NCBI RefSeq assembly: GCF_009827295.1
Contig: NZ_WTYD01000001.1
Location: 1,970,001 to 2,034,000 of the forward strand
Direction: 5' to 3'
From: Qipengyuania pelagi
Lineage (GTDB): Bacteria; Pseudomonadota; Alphaproteobacteria; Sphingomonadales; Sphingomonadaceae
DNA: 64,000 nt
Part shown: positions 57,047 to 64,000 of the stretch, in pieces
How the letters are laid out: each line of letters begins with the position of its first letter
How positions within the stretch are numbered: position 1 is the first letter of the stretch
Notes under the pieces: model-generated
Told to the model about the DNA's origin: nothing
Seen by the model: only the letters and a program-made list of their open reading frames with translations
Databases searched by the model: none
Program-made: the position numbers and the translations under genes

Positions 57047-58816
57047 CTAACCACCCGATATCATTCGCGCGATCTTACTCTCGTCGCGCGCCGCCAGCTC
57101 GCTGTAGCTGCCCTGTTCGACGATGCGCCCGTTCTCCAGCGCGACGACATGGTCGGCGAAGGAAACCAGCGAGGGGCGATGCGCGATCGTCAGGATCGTC
57201 AGCTCTCCGCGCAGCGCGGTAATGGCCGCCACGATCATGCGCTGGTTTTCCCAGTCGAGCGCGCTCGTCGCCTCGTCCAGGATCAGCAATTGCGGCTTGC
57301 GCAACAGGGCGCGAGCGAGGGCGAAACGCTGCCGTTCCCCGCCCGAAAAGCGCGTGCCGCGATCCCCGGCGACGGTTTCCAGCCCGTCCGGCAGCGCGCG
57401 CACCAGTTCCGCGATATTGGCGCGTTCGAGCGCGTCCCATATCTCGGCATCCGTCGCGTGGGCATTGCCGAGCCGCAGATTGCTCGCCAGCGTCGTGTGG
57501 AGCAATTGCGATTCCTGCGGGACGCTCGCCACCGTCGAGCGCCAGGCGCGCCGGTTGGCCGCATCGATCGCTACCCCGTCGATCGTCATGATGCCTGCGG
57601 TCGGCGCGAACAGGCCCGCCATGATATCCGCCAGCGTGCTCTTCCCGCTGCCGGAGGGGCCGATCATCGCCACGATCTGACCCTTCGGGATTTCCAAGGT
57701 TACATCCCGCAGCGAAGGCGTCTCGGCCCCGGCATAGGTCATCCCCACGCCGGTCAGACCAATGCTTTCCCGCAAGGACGGCGCCGTCGCGCCCGAGAGC
57801 GCCGGTTCCTCGCGATGGGCATCGAAATGGTCGGCATTGCGGCGATAATTGGCGAAGGCCGGGGCTTCGGTCAGGAAGGTCTGGACGTTTTCCTGAATCG
57901 CGGAAAAGCGCGGCGCGATGCGCGCGAAGACGACCAGCAGCGTCGCGAGGCGGGCGAAATCGAGCGCGAACACCTCGATCGCCAGATAGACGAACAGCGC
58001 CGCCACAAGCGCCGCGCCGATCTGGAAGAACACCCCGCCCCAGGTGCTCAGCGCCGCGAAATCCAGCACCGCGCCCCTGATGCGCCCGACATTGCCCGAA
58101 TATTCGCGCACCTGCCGGTCCTCGGCGGCGAACAGCTTGGCCAGCCTGATGCTGCCGATGAACTCCAGCACGGTGGCGTTCTGGTCCTGATACATCGCGA
58201 TCAGCCGCTTGCCGTGGCGGTTGGCCCGGCGGCGCAGGGGATAGAGGGCAAGGAACAGCGCCCCGCCGATCACGAAGGCGAACAGCGCCATGGGCCAGGA
58301 GATCAACAGCGCCAGCACGAGATAGATCGCCAGCATCAGGCAGGCCTGGACGATCGCCAGAACGCTGCCGATCGATCCCATGACATTGTCGATATCGTGG
58401 GTCAGCGCGTGGTTGAGATCGCTGCTGCGGCGATTGTGCAGCGCCTCCCAGCGCGCATAGCTGATGCTTTCGAACAGCCGCGTTCGCAATTGCGCGCTCA
58501 CATCCTGGATCGTGCGCTGGTTGAACAAGGCCTTGGCCCGGCTCAGAAGCGCCTGCGCCACGACCAGCGCGATGAAGATCATCAGCAGCGTCACCAGATC
58601 GGGCGACCAGCGCGCCAGCGTCTCTCCGACGAGCGGTAGATCACTCAGGACCGAGCCACCGCCGGGCATGGCGATCGCGACCAGGGGGATCAGGATGACG
58701 AGCGAAAGCCCTTCGGTCAGTCCGGCGAGCGCCGTCAGCCCCACGCCCGCGAGGAGGCGACCGCCGGCGACGGCCCAGATCGTCGCGAGATAGTCCCTCA
58801 GCCCGGCGAGAGTCAT
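57047..58816 (-). CDS. Lasso peptide ABC exporter (D protein)
   Basis: The 589-residue transporter has a six-helix exporter domain (about 15-310) and an ATPase: Walker A GPSGSGKST, Q-loop VPQESQLLHTTL, signature FSGGERQRFALARALL, Walker B LLILDEATSALDWEN and H-loop AHRPSLVSF. There is no peptidase C39 domain, as in other lasso D proteins, because leader removal is done by B2. It starts within the stop of the kinase gene (ATGA). It should export the finished peptide and give self-protection. It is the last gene of the cluster. Confidence 0.88.
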   Translation of the reverse strand: MTLAGLRDYLATIWAVAGGRLLAGVGLTALAGLTEGLSLVILIPLVAIAMPGGGSVLSDLPLVGETLARWSPDLVTLLMIFIALVVAQALLSRAKALFNQRTIQDVSAQLRTRLFESISYARWEALHNRRSSDLNHALTHDIDNVMGSIGSVLAIVQACLMLAIYLVLALLISWPMALFAFVIGGALFLALYPLRRRANRHGKRLIAMYQDQNATVLEFIGSIRLAKLFAAEDRQVREYSGNVGRIRGAVLDFAALSTWGGVFFQIGAALVAALFVYLAIEVFALDFARLATLLVVFARIAPRFSAIQENVQTFLTEAPAFANYRRNADHFDAHREEPALSGATAPSLRESIGLTGVGMTYAGAETPSLRDVTLEIPKGQIVAMIGPSGSGKSTLADIMAGLFAPTAGIMTIDGVAIDAANRRAWRSTVASVPQESQLLHTTLASNLRLGNAHATDAEIWDALERANIAELVRALPDGLETVAGDRGTRFSGGERQRFALARALLRKPQLLILDEATSALDWENQRMIVAAITALRGELTILTIAHRPSLVSFADHVVALENGRIVEQGSYSELAARDESKIARMISGG

Positions 58817-59727
58817 TTCCCCGCGCCGGAAAGCATGGCCTCCACCATGGCGACGGTTTCGCCCAGCCGGTCGCGATCGTGGGGAATATGCAGCCGCCCC
58901 ACGCGCGTCGTGTCCGCGATCCGCGCCGCCTGCCGGAACTGGCGCGCGCGGTCCTGCATGGCGAGGGGCGCGAGCGTGAAACGGACGTTGTAGCTATAGC
59001 GGAACAGCGGCTCGATCGCGTCCGCCGCGCTCAGCCATTCGATCCTCGGGGTGTCGCCGCCGCGTTGCAGGATGAAGATGCAGTCCGTGTCGGCAGGGTC
59101 CTGCGCCATTGCGGGCAGCCTGTATTGCCGCTTCTCGAACCCTTCCATCACCAGCGGCAACACGGTCGCCTGCGGGATATCGGCATTGGGCGCATCGGCA
59201 TTCAGCTTCATCTGGGCAAAGGCGGGCTGGATCTGCGGCTGCCCCTCCCCCTCGCAATCGATCGCGAGAAGGTCGTCCGTCATCAGCGCCCAGCCCGCTT
59301 TCAGGAAGGCCGACGCCGTGGTGGATTTGCCAGCCGTCTTGTCGCCCAGGAAAGCGACCGAGCGCCCGTCGCGCCGCGCCGCACTGGCGTGCAGCACGAA
59401 CAGGCCGCGCATATGCAGCATCCAGCCCATGACGGGCCCGAGCAGGGGAAAAGCGAGATAGTTTTCCGGGACGCCTTCGAACGGCTGGATGTGGACCAGC
59501 GAAGGGTTCTCGATCCTGATCGATGCCGCACCCGGCCACATCATTTCGACACCCTTCGGCCCTTCGAAATCGAAGCGCGCATAATGGCCGAGCGGCGGGA
59601 TGGTCTCGCCAAGGTCGGACCGCACGATGCGCAGATCGACCTTTGCGCTCTCGTCGGGCTGCGGCGCCAGCTCGTCGAGGCGAACATCGCTGCCAATGGT
59701 CAATCCGAAAGCTCGATATCGGTACAT
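58813..59727 (-). CDS. HPr-kinase-like lasso peptide kinase
   Basis: The 304-residue protein resembles HPr kinase/phosphorylase-fold enzymes that modify lasso precursors (PadeK of paeninodin is the reference). It has LFVLHASAA with His113, P-loop FLGDKTAGKST (Gly128-Ser135), and LMTDDLLAID with Asp151/152 as the Walker B-like acidic pair. It would phosphorylate the C-terminal Ser of the precursor using ATP. ATG 59727 is used; an upstream TTG at 59736 would instead overlap the cyclase stop by 4 bp. Kinase function is inferred from the family and the precursor's terminal Ser. Confidence 0.78.
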   Translation of the reverse strand: MYRYRAFGLTIGSDVRLDELAPQPDESAKVDLRIVRSDLGETIPPLGHYARFDFEGPKGVEMMWPGAASIRIENPSLVHIQPFEGVPENYLAFPLLGPVMGWMLHMRGLFVLHASAARRDGRSVAFLGDKTAGKSTTASAFLKAGWALMTDDLLAIDCEGEGQPQIQPAFAQMKLNADAPNADIPQATVLPLVMEGFEKRQYRLPAMAQDPADTDCIFILQRGGDTPRIEWLSAADAIEPLFRYSYNVRFTLAPLAMQDRARQFRQAARIADTTRVGRLHIPHDRDRLGETVAMVEAMLSGAGK

Positions 59728-59732
59728 GGCGC

Positions 59733-61535
59733 TCAATTATCCGAATTGGCCAGGGGGGCGGCGGTAAGGGGCGCGTGCGCGATGTCCGCCCACATGGCCA
59801 GTATTGCCACACGCCAGAGGAAAAAGGCATCCCCCAGGGCGATTCCAGCCCCATTCCGGTACAGGCTTTCGCGCGCCTCGGTCAGCGACTGACGATCGAC
59901 CAGCCCCCAGGGATCGGCGACCGCCGGATCGGTGAGGTCGAGCACCTTGTCGGTCTGGCTCACCAGCCCAGCGACGAAGGCGGAGGTGAAATCGAACTTG
60001 TCCTGCCGGTTCAGCGTCTCTTCCGGCAGATCACCCCGATAGGCGGCCCGCAGGATATAGCGCGACAGCCCATCGCGCAGCTTCCATTCCGAGGGCAGCG
60101 AGAAAGACTGTTCGACCAGGTCGACGTCGTAGAACGGCAGGCGGGTATCGACGCCCGCGGCATGGCTGCACAGGGCGAAAACCTCGAGCGAGCCGGGTTG
60201 CAGGGCGTGGTCGAGCACCTCGAGCTGGAGCATCCGTTCGTCATGGTCGAGCCGACCGGCCGCGGGACGGATCTCGTAGCGATCGGGTTCGATCGCGCGA
60301 ACCGCATCGTCGCTCAGATAGCGCCGCTGAATGGGCGATGCGGCGACGGCGTTACGCCCCAGTCGTCGGATCAGGCGGCGCAGATAGGGTTTGTGGGAGA
60401 GATACCGCCGGAACAGGGCGATCCGATCGTCGCCATAGAGTTGCGAAGCGGCACGCGTCTCGCGCCAGAGCTGCCACCATTTGCCGCGTTTCGCCAATTC
60501 GTTGAGGCGCCCGAACCCGTAGGACACCACCTCGTCCCCGCCATGGCCCGACAGGACCACGCCATCGCCCATCTGCCTTGCCAGATGGAGCAGCTGGAAC
60601 GACACCGAATGCCCTCGCGGCAGATGCGGGCCGTCGACCGCGCGAAGCCAGAACGCCATGTCCTGAAGTGGATCGTGGACGTCACCCGCGACCTCGACGG
60701 GGTCGAGCCCGGTCATAGCAGCGACGGCGGCGAGATGCCGGTCGTCGCACCAGCTCGGCGTCTCGCGATAGGTGAGCGACAACGCATCGAGCGGGCGTGA
60801 ACCCGATAGCGGGCCCGATAGCGAGGCCGACGCCGCGATCGCCGAGGAATCGAGCCCCCCGCTCAGCATCAGGGCGGTCTGCCCCGGCCGGATGCACCGC
60901 GCCACGGACTGGTCGAGCAAGTCCCGGAACCGTTCGACCGGCGCATCGGGATGCGGGTCCGCCGCCACGTCTGACAGGGACCAATATCGCTGGCGCTGGC
61001 GATCGTCGTGGCGATACAGCGCCCAATGGGCGGCTGGAAACCGTGCGATTCCATCGAAAAAGGTCCGCTCGCGCTCGAGATAGGCCCCGGCGATGAAATC
61101 GGCGAGCATGGTGCGATCGTCGGATGGCGAGAACCCAAGCGCCGCACGCAGGCTTTGCGAGGTCTGACCGAAAAAGAGGTCATTTTCGGTTTCGCTGACG
61201 AAGAGTGGCGCCAGCCCGAAATGATCGCGCGCAACATAGATCATGCCGTCCGTAGGATCGCGCAGGACGAATGCGAAAGCGCCCCTAAGCTGCGCCGCAA
61301 GGCCCGTTCCCCATCGCCGCCAGCCCGCCGCCAGCATATCTTCGAGGCCAGCCTCGGGTGAGATATCGCAGGACTCGGCGATGGTAGCGCGATTGTCGAT
61401 GCGGATGTTCACCGCCGCGAGAAGCAATTCCGCGCCATTGGCCTGCCCCTCGCGATCTCGGGCGTGAAAAGGCTTTTCGATCCGGCAGGCCGTGCCGGAC
61501 GCCGGCCCGGACATAGGGATCGGGGTGGGATTCAC
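59733..61535 (-). CDS. Lasso cyclase (asparagine synthetase-like C protein)
   Basis: The 600-residue protein is related to asparagine synthetase B. The N-terminal glutamine-amidotransferase-like domain (about 1-200) lacks the N-terminal Cys nucleophile. The C-terminal synthetase domain has the PP-loop LSGGLDSSAIA and VVLSGHGGDEVVSYG. In lasso systems it adenylates the Asp/Glu side chain and links it to the new N-terminus, closing the ring. GTG start within the B2 stop (GTGA, 61532-61535) shows tight coupling. Length is normal for the family. Confidence 0.9.
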   Translation of the reverse strand: MNPTPIPMSGPASGTACRIEKPFHARDREGQANGAELLLAAVNIRIDNRATIAESCDISPEAGLEDMLAAGWRRWGTGLAAQLRGAFAFVLRDPTDGMIYVARDHFGLAPLFVSETENDLFFGQTSQSLRAALGFSPSDDRTMLADFIAGAYLERERTFFDGIARFPAAHWALYRHDDRQRQRYWSLSDVAADPHPDAPVERFRDLLDQSVARCIRPGQTALMLSGGLDSSAIAASASLSGPLSGSRPLDALSLTYRETPSWCDDRHLAAVAAMTGLDPVEVAGDVHDPLQDMAFWLRAVDGPHLPRGHSVSFQLLHLARQMGDGVVLSGHGGDEVVSYGFGRLNELAKRGKWWQLWRETRAASQLYGDDRIALFRRYLSHKPYLRRLIRRLGRNAVAASPIQRRYLSDDAVRAIEPDRYEIRPAAGRLDHDERMLQLEVLDHALQPGSLEVFALCSHAAGVDTRLPFYDVDLVEQSFSLPSEWKLRDGLSRYILRAAYRGDLPEETLNRQDKFDFTSAFVAGLVSQTDKVLDLTDPAVADPWGLVDRQSLTEARESLYRNGAGIALGDAFFLWRVAILAMWADIAHAPLTAAPLANSDN

Positions 61536-61972
61536 AGATCGACAATCGGTGTGAAGTCTTCGATCCGTTCCTCCTGCCCCCCGATCATCACGGCATCACC
61601 GGCGATCACCCAGGCATGGGCTTCGAAGGCCTTGCCCCGTTCCTGCCTGACACCGATGCGGATCGTGCATTCCTGCCCTTCGCGCGCGGCGAGATATCGC
61701 AGGGTCAAGGCCTGCGTCAGGCAACTGGCATTCGGCACCAGCGGAGCCGTCCTTTCGACGGCCCAGGCCAGCAGTGGGAGGGGGATGCCGAGGTCCTGGC
61801 GAGGAGGAATGCCCTTGATGCGGGCGAGGACAGGGCGATAGCTGCGCAATGTCAGGGTCAGGCGGATCGCAACGAGGAGAACCAGTGCCTTGAGCAGCAG
61901 AAGATGATGCCGCCGGATCAACCTGCCCCAGCGCGCGATCCGGTCAATCGCCCCGGACAACGAGTCCTGCAT
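61532..61972 (-). CDS. Lasso leader peptidase (transglutaminase-like B2)
   Basis: The 146-residue protein has the lasso B2 pattern: the catalytic Cys in PNASCLTQALTLRYLAAREG, then His in AFEAHAWVIAGDAVMIGG and the acidic residue nearby. It would cut the leader after the residue following Thr22 of the precursor. ATG 61972 is chosen because it starts at the conserved helix; the open frame extends to 62029. It overlaps the end of B1 by 29 bp. Confidence 0.87.
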   Translation of the reverse strand: MQDSLSGAIDRIARWGRLIRRHHLLLLKALVLLVAIRLTLTLRSYRPVLARIKGIPPRQDLGIPLPLLAWAVERTAPLVPNASCLTQALTLRYLAAREGQECTIRIGVRQERGKAFEAHAWVIAGDAVMIGGQEERIEDFTPIVDL

Positions 61973-62228
61973 CCTCGAAAGACGCGACGACCGCTTGTAC
62001 GTCGTCAGCGCAAACCTCACGCTCGACATCGAAGGTTTCCAGCATCCGATCGATGAGTTCCGCGACAGTCGCGCCCGAACCGAGCCATTCCCAGATCATC
62101 GCGGCAGAGCCGTTCAGCGTATAATAATTGCTGGAGGCAAGATCGAGAAGCGCGTTACCGCCTTCAAGCGTACAGGCAACCACATCGGGAGCTTGCCGCA
62201 AGCGGACACTGTCGTCTGAACCTGTCAT
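61944..62228 (-). CDS. RiPP recognition element protein (PqqD-like B1)
   Basis: The 94-residue protein is a stand-alone RRE of the PqqD fold: LRQAPDVVACTLEGGNALLDLASSNYYTLNGSAAMIWEWLGSGATVAELIDRM, followed by the winged-helix C-terminus. It should bind the YxxPx-aromatic motif of the precursor leader and guide it to the peptidase. ATG 62228 follows GGGGGCGGATAAA, a strong ribosome site; an in-frame TTG at 62243 is less likely. It is separated from the precursor by a hairpin. Confidence 0.87.
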   Translation of the reverse strand: MTGSDDSVRLRQAPDVVACTLEGGNALLDLASSNYYTLNGSAAMIWEWLGSGATVAELIDRMLETFDVEREVCADDVQAVVASFEDAGLVVRGD

Positions 62229-62276
62229 TTTATCCGCCCCCAATCCGTTCGTGTCACCAAACGGTCAGGGACGAGA

Positions 62277-62304
62277 AAAGGCAACCGAAAAATCGGCTGC
62301 CTTT
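62277..62304 (-). terminator. Attenuator-like hairpin between precursor and B1
   Basis: On the minus strand, AAAGGCAGCCGA (62304-62293) pairs with TCGGTTGCCTTT (62288-62277), one G-U pair, with a TTTT loop and a T-rich tail. It begins 24 bp after the precursor stop. Partial termination here would make the precursor mRNA far more abundant than the enzyme mRNA, a common need in RiPP clusters. Confidence 0.6.
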
Positions 62305-62328
62305 CTCCTTAACCATTCAACGGTGTGC

Positions 62329-62472
62329 TTAGGAAAGCGCGCCGGTGATCAGCGGAGCTTGATTGGCATAGGCCGCGTCGGTGCGGTTGCCGCTGCTCGT
62401 GCTCTTGGTGATGGCTTCGATCGAACCGACCTTCTTGAAGGTGGGACGCTCGTAGGTGGCCTTGGTGGACAT
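62329..62472 (-). CDS. Lasso peptide precursor (A), predicted Ser1-Asp9 ring
   Basis: The 47-residue precursor starts MSTKATYERPTFKKVGSIEA. Its leader has Tyr7-x-x-Pro10-x-Phe12, the lasso RRE recognition motif, and Thr22 at the position two before the cut. The predicted 24-residue core starts at Ser24. Its ring STSSGNRTD joins Ser1 to Asp9, the only acidic residue after Thr22, and the tail AAYANQAPLITGALS ends with Ser24 (precursor Ser47), the site expected for the kinase. Ribosome site GAAGGGG is eight bases upstream. Candidate steric plugs are Tyr12, Leu18 and Ile19. Confidence 0.87.
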   Translation of the reverse strand: MSTKATYERPTFKKVGSIEAITKSTSSGNRTDAAYANQAPLITGALS

Positions 62473-62655
62473 AGTTTTCCCCTTCTTTCGGAGTGCACGG
62501 GTATTCTTGCGAGGCCGAGTGCAACCCATCGGAATCGACCTGTTGTCACAATCGCAATGAATTAACTTTCTGACAACCATGATTCTGCTGCATTGCACCA
62601 TGACAAAGCCAATTTCACATTTTTGTGCCAATATGGGACAGCGTAACACTACGTA
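62473..62655. promoter_or_regulatory. Divergent promoter region of the lasso cluster
   Basis: This AT-richer 183-bp gap lies between the precursor and the divergent nucleotidyltransferase gene. An inverted repeat, GTTGTCA (62542-62548) and TGACAAC (62571-62577), has 22 bp between arms. A further TGACAA lies at 62601-62606. On the minus strand TTGTCA (62576-62571) followed after 17 bases by GATTGT could be the precursor promoter. The repeat may be an operator. No regulator gene is adjacent in the window. Confidence 0.4.
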
Positions 62656-63906
62656 ATGCCCGCATTCCGTAACGTCATAAGGCTTTGCTGCGATGCGGCA
62701 TTCCGGCTTGCCAACGAGTCGCTGGGGGTGACATACTTCGCAGGAATTTCGTACGATCGATCGCTATTATTCTGTCCAGGGGAACACGCCATCGCGTCTT
62801 CGAAGCCTTCAGGTTCCGGACCTTCTGATCGTGGACGTGCCGCGTCCTCTCGAGAAGTGTTCGCGCTGATTGCCATCCTGCGCGGTTGGATGGGGAGCGG
62901 TCCGGGCGAGCTGCTTCGCGAAAAAACCCGAGAGGGCGACGACCTTGACGCCGTCCTCGCCTTGGCCATTCGCACCAAGACGCTGGGATTGTTGAGCGGC
63001 GGCTTCGATCGGTCGGAGACCGCGATCCCCACCCGCCTCTCCGATGAACTCGCGCGTCGTCACGAGGAAATCCTCGCGATCAACCTGCGCGCCCTCACCA
63101 CGATCGCGAAGGTCGCGCAGGCATTCGCGGAAGAGAGGCTTCCCTATGTCGTCATCAAGGGTCCCTTGCGCGCCGAACAGGTCTACGGATCGATGGACGT
63201 GCGCTTCGGCAGCGATGTCGACGTCTATACGGACCGGGAGCATTACCGCGCTGCCGAGCAGGTGCTCGAAAGACGGCTGGGCTATAAGTGCCTGGTGCCG
63301 GAGGACGACACATGGTGGCACGATTATCTGGGCGAGGCGCCTTTCGCCGCACCGGATCCGAGCGCGGTGCTCATCGATCTGCACAACCAGCTGCAACAGC
63401 CCGGCGGGCCGTATCCGCGTGACGTGAAGAGCTTCGTCGAGAATGCGGAGACGCGCGCGATCGGGCGCGCTTCGGCGCGTATCCTGTCGCCGGACAATGC
63501 GCTCATGCTGACCGCGATCAGCTTCGGCAAGGCGGTGCGCAATGCCGAGCCGTGGATCGCCTATGCCCACGAGCTGACCTACGCGCTCCATCAGATGCCA
63601 TCGTCGGCGGAAGAAACCCTGACGCGCCGCGCGCGCGCAATCGGCATCGGGCGCTTGTTCGACGAGTTCCTCCGATCCTCGAAGGCGCTGTTCGGCGCCC
63701 CGATCACGGACAACACCCCGGAGTCGCGAAAGCGCCTCGCAATGTCTTCATGCGGGTTCGCACCCCATGCCCTGCTCGCCCGGTCGCGAGCCAGCTGGCG
63801 GTGGACAGAAGGTGCCGTTTTGGCGCGGTCGGCTAGATTTTCCCGTGCGATCCTGCGCGAGGCCCAGGGGCGCATGGCCTACCGCACGAGCACGAGGTTC
63901 GATTGA
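62656..63906 (+). CDS. Nucleotidyltransferase (NTP_transf_5-like) of the lasso cluster
   Basis: The product of up to 416 residues has the family motif IKGPLRAEQVYGSMDVRFGSDVDVYTD (Lys-Gly, then Arg and the Asp-x-Asp metal pair) at about residues 170-197, followed by a helical domain. Relatives accompany kinase-containing lasso clusters, where they are linked to extra phosphate/nucleotide transfer, as in pseudomycoidin. The first 67 residues look unlike coding sequence, and the true start may be GTG 62857, giving 349 residues. It is divergent from the precursor gene. Confidence 0.75.
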   Translation: MPAFRNVIRLCCDAAFRLANESLGVTYFAGISYDRSLLFCPGEHAIASSKPSGSGPSDRGRAASSREVFALIAILRGWMGSGPGELLREKTREGDDLDAVLALAIRTKTLGLLSGGFDRSETAIPTRLSDELARRHEEILAINLRALTTIAKVAQAFAEERLPYVVIKGPLRAEQVYGSMDVRFGSDVDVYTDREHYRAAEQVLERRLGYKCLVPEDDTWWHDYLGEAPFAAPDPSAVLIDLHNQLQQPGGPYPRDVKSFVENAETRAIGRASARILSPDNALMLTAISFGKAVRNAEPWIAYAHELTYALHQMPSSAEETLTRRARAIGIGRLFDEFLRSSKALFGAPITDNTPESRKRLAMSSCGFAPHALLARSRASWRWTEGAVLARSARFSRAILREAQGRMAYRTSTRFD

Positions 63907-63961
63907 GACTGGGCGCTGCCGATCGCGTCGCGGCGCTCCACGATGAAAAGACAGGAACCGC

Positions 63962-64000
63962 ATGATCACGAGCCACCCTTCCCGACCCTTTGACGGCCAG
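63962..64000 (+). CDS. Start of an unidentified gene cut by the window end
   Basis: ATG 63962 has a GACAGGAACCGC ribosome site and an open frame (MITSHPSRPFDGQ) to the last base. It lies 55 bp after the nucleotidyltransferase stop on the same strand and may belong to the lasso cluster. Too short to identify. Confidence 0.4.
   Translation, partial: MITSHPSRPFDGQ

Overview
The window is GC-rich, densely coded DNA from an alphaproteobacterium. The gene content points to Sphingomonadales, perhaps Erythrobacteraceae. The evidence is a large TonB-dependent receptor next to a PrnA-type tryptophan-halogenase-like flavoprotein and GH16/GH3 glucanases, a PaoABC-type molybdoenzyme, a sphingomonad-style exopolysaccharide locus and a lasso peptide cluster. 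The family assignment is inferred from gene content. No rRNA, tRNA, CRISPR array or insertion sequence was recognised.

Layout. 0-3.5 kb: a polysaccharide flippase and a family 2 glycosyltransferase that overlap tail to tail, then a double-motif retropepsin-like aspartic protease. 3.6-11.1 kb: an Atm1-type ABC exporter, a periplasmic M16 peptidase, a SulP anion transporter and a PAS-containing MCP-like protein. 11.2-22.1 kb: a beta-glucan utilisation locus made of an FHS-type sugar permease, a tryptophan-halogenase-family protein, a TonB receptor, a GH16 lipoprotein, a LacI regulator and a GH3 lipoprotein. Three sites match one LacI-type palindrome and lie in the two promoter regions of this locus. 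22.1-27.4 kb: a five-gene PaoABC/XdhC/MocA aldehyde oxidoreductase operon. 27.6-32.2 kb: a Baeyer-Villiger-type monooxygenase, a small membrane protein, a CinA-like protein, a polysaccharide deacetylase and a BioF2-like acetyltransferase. 32.3-34.5 kb: secE-nusG-rplK-rplA. 34.8-36.4 kb: a sodium:alanine symporter.

36.4-57.0 kb is an exopolysaccharide region. A minus-strand block runs flippase, Wzc-like co-polymerase/tyrosine kinase, outer-membrane beta-barrel protein, small protein, initiating sugar transferase, GT87-like protein, small protein. It is followed by six glycosyltransferases, a GH16-like lipoprotein, a SleB-type hydrolase, a metallophosphoesterase and a Wza-like export lipoprotein. 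No Wzy polymerase was recognised. Inside this block sits a two-gene unit (50.2-52.0 kb): an 87-residue protein resembling the gene transfer agent head-spike base family and a signal-less SGNH hydrolase. It may be a GTA or phage-like capsule-binding spike module lying among the genes for a surface polysaccharide.

57.0-63.9 kb is a lasso peptide cluster in an unusual format. A 47-residue precursor is followed by an attenuator-like hairpin. Next come tightly coupled genes for an RRE protein (B1), a transglutaminase-like leader peptidase (B2), an asparagine-synthetase-like cyclase (C), an HPr-kinase-like protein and an ABC exporter. A nucleotidyltransferase gene is divergent. The predicted core has a Ser1-Asp9 ring and ends in a C-terminal Ser, the residue modified by the kinase in paeninodin. 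The product is therefore predicted to be a phosphorylated, and possibly further nucleotidylated or polyphosphorylated, lasso peptide. The isopeptidase and dedicated TonB receptor common in sphingomonad lasso loci are not seen here.
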